Part shown: positions 15,018 through 21,496 of the stretch, one piece after another
Position numbering within the stretch: position 1 is the first letter of the stretch
How the letters are laid out: every line of letters begins with the position of its first letter
IMG/VR virus record: IMGVR_UViG_3300046817_001352
Coordinates: 1 to 28,781 of that record
Length of the DNA stretch: 28,781 bases
Strand: one strand, 5' to 3'
From: a virus
Program-made: the position numbers and the translations under genes
Notes under the pieces: model-generated
The model's database searches: none
Told to the model about the DNA's origin: nothing
What the model saw: only the letters and a program-made list of their open reading frames with translations

Positions 15018-15163
15018 ATATCAAACCGCGATTGACGGCTGACGACCTCGTGCATAGGGCAGCCCGCCGGCAATTTCGCATAAACCTGCTATTGATGGCG
15101 ATCCTGATTTTTATTATTTGGATTCCACTAGTAATTAAATTGGTCAAGCAGTTCAAACACTAA
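15014..15163 (+). CDS. Membrane protein, 49 aa
   Basis: ATG at 15014 overlaps the upstream stop (ATGA); a longer in-frame version would run through two other genes. The basic N-terminal half (KPRLTADDLVHRAARRQ) precedes one membrane helix (LLLMAILIFIIWIPLVI) and a short Lys-rich tail. It is probably an inner-membrane protein with its N-terminus in the cytoplasm. Function unknown. Confidence 0.6.
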   Translation: MNIKPRLTADDLVHRAARRQFRINLLLMAILIFIIWIPLVIKLVKQFKH

Positions 15164-15168
15164 AAAAT

Positions 15169-15200
15169 TTGCCCTGAATGTTGACTACTATGATAGTAGA
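15169..15200 (+). promoter_or_regulatory. Candidate promoter/operator before the methyltransferase
   Basis: The 46-bp gap contains the near-consensus elements TTGACT and TATGAT, but not at proper promoter spacing. It also has a 7-bp palindrome CTACTAT-G-ATAGTAG (15185-15199). The 9-mer TGCCCTGAA just before it also occurs before the nested palindrome at 10159. A regulator-binding site is at least as likely as a promoter. Confidence 0.35.
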
Positions 15201-15209
15201 AAGGTGAAC

Positions 15210-16316
15210 ATGGAATTCAAGAAGTGCCTGATTATCAACAGTTACGGCGGGAGCCTCGTCCTGGCGGCGAAGAAACTGAAACTAGACGTAATCTGTTCAA
15301 TGGAAGACACTGGCTTCGGCATAGACGTGCAGCGGGCGAACTTCCCTGACATGCCGTATATTGAACGTCTGCCTTGGCCGAAGCAAGACCTGAAAGGCGT
15401 GATGGTCATCGCTCACCCGCCTTGCTCGTCATTCAGCAACCAGTTTGCCGGCCATAAGGGAGTCGACGGAGAATCGTTCAAGTGCCATACCCGGGTAATG
15501 GATTACGCGCTTGGCCTGGGTTGTGCCAGTCTGGCAATTGAATCCGTGCCGGCATTCCTGGAAGGAGCGCGGAAAATTCACGAGCGCATGGGAAAAATTC
15601 ATGGCTACAACATTTTCAGAATCCGGCAGAACGCTGTCACGTTCGGCGTTCCGCAGTGGCGGCCGCGATGCTGGGTAATTTTCACAAAACTGAAATCGAT
15701 GCGGCTCTGGCATAAACCCCGTGTGCTTCGTATTGAAGATATTCTGCAAGCACACGGGGACGTGCTGCCGTATAATTCAGGAATCACTGGCGCCTTTAAA
15801 AAGATGGCCGCGGTCGGTATTAATGAGAAAAAAATATTCGCCGATATCCTCTCGGGCGAGCATACGGGATCGCTGTTGGCGATAGGTCAGAAGATTCTTG
15901 AAATTGACGACCCGGGACCGAACCACACGGAAGTGCGGAAGCGCTGGAACCTGGGCAGGCAGTTCGGAGTGAAACTGCCACGGGTTCTGAATCCTGAAGA
16001 ATTCGGGACCACGATTCTGCACGACAGCTCATTCTTCGTAATGGGTCGGGAACTGTTTCGCGAGGAATACTGCAAGCTGATGGGATTCCCTCCGGATTAC
16101 AAGTGGCCGGGGCAGCGAGCGAAGGATTTTCGTTTGTACCTTTCCAAAGGCGTCTGCCCGCCGGTCGCGGAGTGGATATTGAAGATGATGAAGTTGAATC
16201 TGGAAGGAGATTTAATCTTGGGAGCTGGAAAAGTACTTCCAGTTGACTTAAAACCAGGCGAGCTCGCCGACTTCCAAATCACAAAGAAAGAAGCGCTTGA
16301 GAGGAGAAACAAGTGA
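15210..16316 (+). CDS. DNA cytosine-C5 methyltransferase
   Basis: Transfers a methyl group from S-adenosylmethionine to cytosine in DNA. Motifs in order (numbering from the ATG at 15210): a motif I variant with YGGS (about 12-15) and a following acidic SMED; motif IV HPPCSSF with catalytic C72; motif VI ESV (111-113, in place of ENV); motif VIII GVPQWRPR (147-153 region); and motif X-like GVCPPVAEWI near the end. The region between VIII and X would recognise the target. No restriction endonuclease lies nearby, so it is an orphan enzyme, probably protective. A GTG two codons upstream is the alternative start. It ends by overlapping the kinase. Confidence 0.88.
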   Translation: MEFKKCLIINSYGGSLVLAAKKLKLDVICSMEDTGFGIDVQRANFPDMPYIERLPWPKQDLKGVMVIAHPPCSSFSNQFAGHKGVDGESFKCHTRVMDYALGLGCASLAIESVPAFLEGARKIHERMGKIHGYNIFRIRQNAVTFGVPQWRPRCWVIFTKLKSMRLWHKPRVLRIEDILQAHGDVLPYNSGITGAFKKMAAVGINEKKIFADILSGEHTGSLLAIGQKILEIDDPGPNHTEVRKRWNLGRQFGVKLPRVLNPEEFGTTILHDSSFFVMGRELFREEYCKLMGFPPDYKWPGQRAKDFRLYLSKGVCPPVAEWILKMMKLNLEGDLILGAGKVLPVDLKPGELADFQITKKEALERRNK

Positions 16317-17047
16317 AGGTTATCATCCTGGAAGGGCCGGATGGATCAGGCAAGACCACGCTGGCGAACGTTTTAGGTAAAGACTACAAGTACAAAATTA
16401 TTCATAATGGGCCACCAGTAGACAAGAATTTAACCGACATTTATATTGGACAATTGAGGTTTGTAGATGGCGAAGGCGGAAATTATGTATTCGACCGCCT
16501 GCACCTCGGCGAGCGTATCTACGGGAATGTGATGCGCAACAAAAGCCTGATAAACCCAATGGAAGAGAAAATTATTGAACGTCACTCGGAAGCGATGGAC
16601 GCACAAGTGGTTTTGTGCCTGCCGCCTTGGCGCACGGTCCTGGAGAACTGGGTGCGGAACGCCGCCAACGAATACGTCGACACGGTGGAGAAGCTGAAGA
16701 CAATTCATGAGATGTACGTGAAGCTTTTGTATTCCGGCCGGCCTTACGTGTGGTTCGATTATACCCGCCACCGTGTTCATTCCTTCGCGAATGCCCTCGT
16801 GGCCCTGGAAGGCACTCCGCTGCCGAAAGGCGTGATTGGGTCGCAGCGGCCGCGGTTCCTGTTCGTCGGAAAAGTCACGCCAAAACTGAATAACAACATT
16901 TTCCACGCTGGATTCAAAGAGCAAGAAATAGCTTTCACGAACGAAATAAAATACTGGGACATTGGGAACATACCGAAAGTAATTGACGTGAGCGCGGAAA
17001 TTCCGTCGGTGACGAAACTTGCAGATATCAGGAGGAGCGTAAAATGA
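16313..17047 (+). CDS. Deoxynucleoside monophosphate kinase (thymidylate-kinase-like)
   Basis: The P-loop GPDGSGKTT (residues 8-16) and a DRLHLGERIYG segment are typical of thymidylate-kinase-like enzymes that convert dNMP to dNDP. A lid-like helical stretch with NWVRNAANEY follows. The final ~65 residues, beginning near RPRFLFVGK, extend beyond the usual ~200-aa kinase and look like a separate small alpha/beta element of unknown role. It overlaps both the methyltransferase and the thymidylate-synthase-like gene by ATGA or similar, so one operon supplies the pathway. By analogy with T4 gp1 it may phosphorylate a modified dCMP; this is inference. Confidence 0.8.
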   Translation: MKVIILEGPDGSGKTTLANVLGKDYKYKIIHNGPPVDKNLTDIYIGQLRFVDGEGGNYVFDRLHLGERIYGNVMRNKSLINPMEEKIIERHSEAMDAQVVLCLPPWRTVLENWVRNAANEYVDTVEKLKTIHEMYVKLLYSGRPYVWFDYTRHRVHSFANALVALEGTPLPKGVIGSQRPRFLFVGKVTPKLNNNIFHAGFKEQEIAFTNEIKYWDIGNIPKVIDVSAEIPSVTKLADIRRSVK

Positions 17048-17916
17048 TAGTCGGAGGAGATAGTATGGGAGGAGTATGGATGAATCTGCTGGCGAGTATT
17101 CTGCACCTGGGAGACCGGACTGCGCCACGCGGGAAGCCCATTATTGAACTAATGGGGATGACCATACACCTGGAAGACATAACGAAGAACATCATCGTTC
17201 ACCCAGAGCGCAACCTGAATTATCGCTTTATGATTGCTGAATGGATTTGGATTGCCCTCGGCCGGAAAGACTTAAAAGCTTTGACCAAGTACAACAGCAA
17301 GATGTCTGAATTCTCAGATGACGGAGTAACGCTGGCCGGCGCCTATGGCCCGCGGTTGTTCCCGCAATGGCCTGGAGTTTTGACTCGATTGGTAAGAGAC
17401 CACAGGACCCGCCAGGCTGTTGCGGTAATCTACCGCCCTGGGGATGCCCTGGTGGAGTCAAAAGATATTCCCTGCACGCTCAGTCTGCAATTCTTGTTGC
17501 GCGACCAGAAATTGAATTGCATTGCGACCATGCGCTCGTCGGACGCATGGCTTGGGATTCCCTACGACGTGTTTTCTTTCAGCATGCTGACGGCCGGCCT
17601 CGCTGGAGAACTTGGTGTGCTGCCCGGATGGTTGAAAATCAATATTGGGTCGTCTCATTTATACGAGGAGCACGAACAACAGGCACGCAAAGTTTTGAGC
17701 TATCCTGAGTTTATTGACACAATCGCTTCTCCCTGGATTCCGCATATGCCACGGGAATGGAAACACGACTGGTTTGACGACCCGCACTCCCAGTTCGATG
17801 AATTCGGTCCGCCCTGGAGCACATATCATAAAGTCTTGCACTGCAAAACTTCAGAAGAAGCCAAATATATTCTTCGAAGGGCAGGAGGAGAAAATGTCGC
17901 GGCCAACTTTAGATGA
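17044..17916 (+). CDS. Thymidylate-synthase-fold enzyme, probably dCMP hydroxymethylase/methylase
   Basis: The thymidylate synthase fold is clear: GAYGPRL, catalytic Cys in DIPCTLSLQF (C144), MRSSDAWLGIPYDV (163-176) and SSHLYEEH near residue 204. In thymidylate synthases the GIPFN Asn pairs with uracil. Here it is Asp (D175), the change found in T4 dCMP hydroxymethylase, which switches the pyrimidine to cytosine. The predicted substrate is therefore dCMP with methylenetetrahydrofolate, giving 5-hydroxymethyl- or 5-methyl-dCMP. The start at 17044 has AGGAGG 8 nt upstream; ATGs at 17065 and 17080 also have SD-like sequences. The 290-aa length is within the family range. Confidence 0.85.
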   Translation: MIVGGDSMGGVWMNLLASILHLGDRTAPRGKPIIELMGMTIHLEDITKNIIVHPERNLNYRFMIAEWIWIALGRKDLKALTKYNSKMSEFSDDGVTLAGAYGPRLFPQWPGVLTRLVRDHRTRQAVAVIYRPGDALVESKDIPCTLSLQFLLRDQKLNCIATMRSSDAWLGIPYDVFSFSMLTAGLAGELGVLPGWLKINIGSSHLYEEHEQQARKVLSYPEFIDTIASPWIPHMPREWKHDWFDDPHSQFDEFGPPWSTYHKVLHCKTSEEAKYILRRAGGENVAANFR

Positions 17917-18373
17917 AGTCTACTTGCACATGCTGAAAGTTTTCGCCCTGCGCGGAACCTGTGCCCGCCGGAAAGTGGCGGCCATTTTCTGCGACCAGTA
18001 CGGCCGGCATTTGTCAAGCGGGTACAACGGTCCGCCGCGGGGATTCGCGCACTGCATCGACACCCCGTGTCCTGGGGCGGGCGACGCGCCTGGAGACACG
18101 GGCAATTGCCAGGCCGTGCATGCGGAGCAGAACGCTATACTGAACTGCACGGAGCTGGATAAGGTTCACACAGTATATTGTTCCTGCACGCCTTGTTTTA
18201 CCTGCGCGAAGATGCTGGCAAATATGCCGTCGCTCGTTCGCGTGATTGTAACTGAAATGTATTCTGACCGTCGTGGGTTTGAAATTCTCGAGCAAAGAGG
18301 AATTATCGTAAAGGAAATTCATGAGCCAAGCGAATCTATTTCAGGCGCAGACGAGTCCGATATCCCATTCTGA
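17894..18373 (+). CDS. dCMP deaminase
   Basis: Zinc enzyme converting dCMP to dUMP. It has GYNGPPRGFAHC (43-54), the zinc/catalytic HAE motif (H76, E78) and a CTPCFTC ligand set (C101, C104). Extra Cys/His around residues 53-72 may bind a structural zinc, as in T4-type enzymes. ATG at 17894 follows AGGAGG with a 5-nt spacer and overlaps the upstream gene by 23 bp. At 159 aa it is standard size. It shares its substrate dCMP with the preceding enzyme, so the two would compete or balance the pool. Confidence 0.92.
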   Translation: MSRPTLDEVYLHMLKVFALRGTCARRKVAAIFCDQYGRHLSSGYNGPPRGFAHCIDTPCPGAGDAPGDTGNCQAVHAEQNAILNCTELDKVHTVYCSCTPCFTCAKMLANMPSLVRVIVTEMYSDRRGFEILEQRGIIVKEIHEPSESISGADESDIPF

Positions 18374-20063
18374 AAGGGGTTACGACAAGCTGCCTGAGCA
18401 GTTGCCGCCGGGATTCATGTCCGCGGATTTCGAGACCACGGGTCTCAAAGTCCGCGACGGGGCACGTCCGTTTGGCCTCGCCGTCGCGAATAAGACAGAC
18501 GAGTGGTTCTTGCCGTGGAACGATCGCACAATTGAATGGTGTCTGGATCAGCTAGCAGAGCGTGATTTAGTTTTCGCGGAAGCGAAGTTTGATATTGGCA
18601 TGGCCCTGGCGGACGGGGTTTCCTTCGAGGATATGGGAATCCGTCCGCACGACGTTCAGCACTGCGCCGCGCTGCTCGACGACCGTCGGCGCAGGTTCGC
18701 GCTCGATATCCTCGCTAAGGAACGCCTAGGCCGCGGGAAGGCTGTACTCCCGCCCGGACCGATCCATGAGTTGCCCGTGGCAATTGTGGCGCCTTACGCC
18801 CGCCAGGACGCCCGCTTGACCTACGATTTATGGGCCGACTACCAAGCGGATATCAAGCGCGAAGAATTAAATGAAGTGCTTGACCTAGAGGATTCGCTTT
18901 TGTATTGTACCCTGGCCATGGAAGAAACCGGCGTCAATATCGATGTTCCGAAACTATTAAAATGGATCGATGAAGTTGAGCAAGCGAGAATCGGCCGGCT
19001 GCTGGCAATCTGGAGAAAAACAGGACTGCGGATCAATCCTTCATCCGGGCCCGACATGGCGAAGCTGTTCGGGTATCTGAATTTGTCGCATGCCAATTCG
19101 TTCACGGAACCGATTCTCGAGGAACGCGCGGAACATCATCCGGAAATCAAGCTGGCTCTAGAAGCGCGGCAGCTGGCATCGTTCCTGAGCAAATACCTTA
19201 TCAAGTATCGAGACGCGGTAGATTCCAAAGGAGTCCTGCGGTACAAGTTGCACCAGTTGCGCGCCGACGAAGGCGGAACGATTACGGGGAGATATTCCTC
19301 GAGCGGGGACTGCAACATCCAGCAGGTCATGAAACCTGACAAGCAAGCGGAAGTATTGAATAAGTGGATTCTGCGGTCGCTGTTCTTGTGCGATAAGGGA
19401 AGCCGCGGAATGCTCGATGCCGACGCATCGCAGATTGAATTCCGCCTGTTCGCCCACTACGCGGACGTTCCGAAGCCGCACTCCGCGAGGCTGGCCGAGG
19501 CATATACAAAAAATCCCGATATCGATTTCCACCAGTTGATAACCGACGACATTCTACACGGGTGCATGCCCCGTGTGCTTGCCAAGAACTGGAACTTCAG
19601 GAAACTATACGGAGGCGGCGCGGCAAAGGGCGCCCGGATGAGCGGGATGGATGTTGATGAAGCCAAAAAGCAAGACCAGCAGTACGATCGCCTGTTTCCC
19701 GAAGCTGGCCGGCTATTAAAATATTGCGAGAAGATTGCGCGCCGCCGCGGGTGGATCAAGACTTTCATGGGACGGCGTCGGAGGTTTGACGAAGGCGACC
19801 GGTATTACTCGGCACTCAACTGCGTGCTCCAGGGCGGAGCCGCCGAGCTCATGAAGTTGAAACTGCGCCACATTTACAAGGAACGGCGCACCCTGGGATT
19901 CAAACTGCGAGCCACGGTGCACGATGAATTGTTCGGGGACATGCAGAAGAAGAAAACAGAAATGCTGATGAATGAGATTCTACGGGAACAGGAGTACAAA
20001 TTGAAAATTCCAATCACCTGGTCCGTGGGAACCGGCAGAAGCTGGTATGAGAGTATGAAATGA
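18321..20063 (+). CDS. polA: DNA polymerase I-like (family A) with 3'-5' exonuclease
   Basis: Replicative polymerase of 580 aa. Exonuclease: ADFET (D36, E38), AKFD (D91), YARQD (Y159, D163), so proofreading looks intact. Polymerase: motif A DADASQIEFR (D368; Ala replaces the usual Tyr after the Asp), motif B with R418, K422, F426, Y430 at canonical spacing, motif C VHDE (H534-E536) and a QGGAAELMK helix. F426 corresponds to E. coli F762. There is no 5' nuclease domain, as is usual for phages. AAGGA lies 5 nt before the ATG, which overlaps the dCMP deaminase gene by 53 bp. Confidence 0.95.
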   Translation: MSQANLFQAQTSPISHSERGYDKLPEQLPPGFMSADFETTGLKVRDGARPFGLAVANKTDEWFLPWNDRTIEWCLDQLAERDLVFAEAKFDIGMALADGVSFEDMGIRPHDVQHCAALLDDRRRRFALDILAKERLGRGKAVLPPGPIHELPVAIVAPYARQDARLTYDLWADYQADIKREELNEVLDLEDSLLYCTLAMEETGVNIDVPKLLKWIDEVEQARIGRLLAIWRKTGLRINPSSGPDMAKLFGYLNLSHANSFTEPILEERAEHHPEIKLALEARQLASFLSKYLIKYRDAVDSKGVLRYKLHQLRADEGGTITGRYSSSGDCNIQQVMKPDKQAEVLNKWILRSLFLCDKGSRGMLDADASQIEFRLFAHYADVPKPHSARLAEAYTKNPDIDFHQLITDDILHGCMPRVLAKNWNFRKLYGGGAAKGARMSGMDVDEAKKQDQQYDRLFPEAGRLLKYCEKIARRRGWIKTFMGRRRRFDEGDRYYSALNCVLQGGAAELMKLKLRHIYKERRTLGFKLRATVHDELFGDMQKKKTEMLMNEILREQEYKLKIPITWSVGTGRSWYESMK

Positions 20064-20197
20064 GAATTTGGATCCAAATTGTGAAGATTCTGCTGTTCCT
20101 GGCGGTGCTGTTTATAACGCTCTACATTTTGAAAACCGATTTAGCGTACTTGATTTTACGGTGGAACAGGAGCTGGCATGACGGAAGCGGAATTTAG
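20060..20197 (+). CDS. Membrane mini-protein, 45 aa
   Basis: ATG overlaps the polA stop (ATGA). One membrane helix (IVKILLFLAVLFITLYIL) is followed by a basic/aromatic tail (LRWNRSW). It overlaps the nuclease gene by 20 bp. Function unknown. Confidence 0.55.
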   Translation: MRIWIQIVKILLFLAVLFITLYILKTDLAYLILRWNRSWHDGSGI

Positions 20198-20552
20198 TTT
20201 AAAGTTGAGGAAAGAGCTACAAAAGAAAATGCCCGAAGCGATCATCTGGAAAATCGCGGACCAGTTTACCGCCGGTATTCCCGATTTCGTTGTGATATTT
20301 CACGGTATAGCGACCTGGTTCGAATTGAAACTGTATACGAACAAGCGGCTGTTCGAACCGATCCAATACGCGCACCTTAAGAAACTTGAACGCGGGTTCT
20401 ATATTTTCTGGGGTAAAGACCGCGGCGTGGTGTTCCACGTGTATGAAAGCATGGAAGAAACAATGCGTAAAGCAAAAATTATGGAAAATTTTCAATTTAA
20501 AGATTTAGTAGAACAAATTCTGAGCGTCTGCCAATTGAAAGGAGTTGAGTGA
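20178..20552 (+). CDS. VRR-NUC domain nuclease, 124 aa
   Basis: PD-(D/E)xK-type nuclease with GIPDF (D36) and FELK (E49, K51), preceded by a helix with E4. This is the minimal stand-alone VRR-NUC size found in phages, where it is thought to cut branched or junction DNA. It lies directly after polA, suggesting a role in replication or recombination intermediates before packaging. SD AGGAG precedes the ATG. The C-terminal ~30 residues are helical and AT-rich in coding. Confidence 0.88.
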   Translation: MTEAEFSLKLRKELQKKMPEAIIWKIADQFTAGIPDFVVIFHGIATWFELKLYTNKRLFEPIQYAHLKKLERGFYIFWGKDRGVVFHVYESMEETMRKAKIMENFQFKDLVEQILSVCQLKGVE

Positions 20553-21025
20553 TGAGTTCATATAATGATATAGATAATAGTCCAGATGGAAGAAACAAAA
20601 TAATTGAAAAATTAAATGGGCGTAAAAGTTGGATTGAATTAGTTGAAGAATTCCTGATTGCCCGCGGCGATCCGCCCAACGCGTCAATGAACCAGGAAAT
20701 GCTTGACTCGGTGAAAGTGTTGCGTTTCCGGCTCATGATCGAAGAACTCGCTGAACTTACAATTGCCATGCACGAATCCGATCGCATCGGCTGCCTGGAC
20801 GCAGTATGCGACAGCTTGTACGTGGTAATCGGATCAGCCCTGGCGATGGGATTCGGGCCGGTGTTAGATAGCGCGTTTCGGGAAGTGCATCGTTCAAATA
20901 TGACTAAGGATTTTGAACCATGTGGTCCGGAACGAAAAAGCGGGAAGAAGGGCGCGAAGTACGAAGAACCAAATCTTGAGGCAGTTATAACGAACTACAT
21001 GGCGGGCCGCCCCGGCGAAAAATAG
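20552..21025 (+). CDS. MazG-like NTP pyrophosphohydrolase
   Basis: All-alpha NTP pyrophosphatase pattern: EELAE (E64, E65, E68) and DAVCD (D83, D87) followed by LYVVIGSALAMG. These acids bind Mg2+ in MazG/dCTPase/dUTPase-type enzymes that cut (d)NTP to (d)NMP plus pyrophosphate. ATG at 20552 has AAAGGAG 7 nt upstream and overlaps the nuclease stop (TGATG). The first ~30 codons are AT-rich. Next to a dCMP-acting block it could serve as the dCTPase, but host alarmone or house-cleaning roles are equally possible. Confidence 0.8.
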   Translation: MSSYNDIDNSPDGRNKIIEKLNGRKSWIELVEEFLIARGDPPNASMNQEMLDSVKVLRFRLMIEELAELTIAMHESDRIGCLDAVCDSLYVVIGSALAMGFGPVLDSAFREVHRSNMTKDFEPCGPERKSGKKGAKYEEPNLEAVITNYMAGRPGEK

Positions 21026-21058
21026 TATTGTGCAAGAAGTGCAAAAACGAGGTAAAAT
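21019..21058 (+). promoter_or_regulatory. Repeated 20-nt box, copy 3, with -10-like TAAAAT
   Basis: The box at 21019-21038 fits AAAATARYRYTGTRCAARAA, overlapping the last codons of the MazG-like gene. TAAAAT lies at 21053-21058, 14 nt downstream. The next gene starts 75 nt after the box. The 88-bp gap contains nothing else that I recognise. It would start the helicase transcript. Confidence 0.6.
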
Positions 21059-21113
21059 TGTATCATGATCGAACTTGAAATTTGGCGTGTCAGTTCCTTA
21101 AGGTGCTCGACAA

Positions 21114-21329
21114 ATGAATACAAATAGAATAGTGAAAGAATGCCAAGAATTTTACGTAAATGAACTTGGAAATTTTCGTTGTACTAGACCTGAAGGTCAC
21201 ATAGGTCCACATAGTGGAATGGACCCTTGCTGCGATTGTGACAACTTATTTGACGACGGAGACATTGTTGATGAAAACTATCCAATTTGTGGATGCCCAT
21301 GTCATGGGGAACCTGACGGTGGCTCATGA
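21114..21329 (+). CDS. Cys/His-rich zinc-binding protein, 71 aa
   Basis: SD AAGGTG lies 8 nt before the ATG. The motif CTRPEGHIGPHS is one I know from small zinc-binding phage proteins (C-x5-H-x3-H). It is followed by CCDC and CGCPCH, giving at least two possible zinc sites. It is acidic and AT-rich in coding. It is the first gene after the third repeated box. Function unknown. Confidence 0.75.
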   Translation: MNTNRIVKECQEFYVNELGNFRCTRPEGHIGPHSGMDPCCDCDNLFDDGDIVDENYPICGCPCHGEPDGGS

Positions 21330-21496
21330 TTGAATTGAATGACAGCGATCCTTCAAAGCCCGCTAAGCCCGAGGCTGATATGTCTGTGACAATATCCCTG
21401 CCGATAGGACGGCGTGCAAGTACAAGCCTTGCCGGGGAACTCCCATATATTTTGGAGTATCGGGCAGAGAACAATGACACCGGAGGATCGCTGTGA
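21326..21496 (+). CDS. Hypothetical protein, 56 aa
   Basis: It is coupled at both ends (ATGA from the upstream gene, GTGA into the helicase). The N-terminus is polar and Pro/Asp/Lys-rich; then a beta-like stretch MSVTISLPIG and a short Leu/Tyr-containing end. No domain recognised. Support is from exact overlaps rather than from sequence. Confidence 0.55.
   Translation: MIELNDSDPSKPAKPEADMSVTISLPIGRRASTSLAGELPYILEYRAENNDTGGSL

Noticed and set aside
16430-17128. Leftward 232-aa open frame
   Set aside because: It lies antisense to the dNMP kinase, whose motifs are clear, and has no coupled neighbours on its strand.
21065-21127. 20-codon frame starting MIELEIW after the third repeated box
   Set aside because: GAGG is 12 nt from the ATG, which is too far. 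The frame is tiny, overlaps the next gene, and lies in the expected leader.
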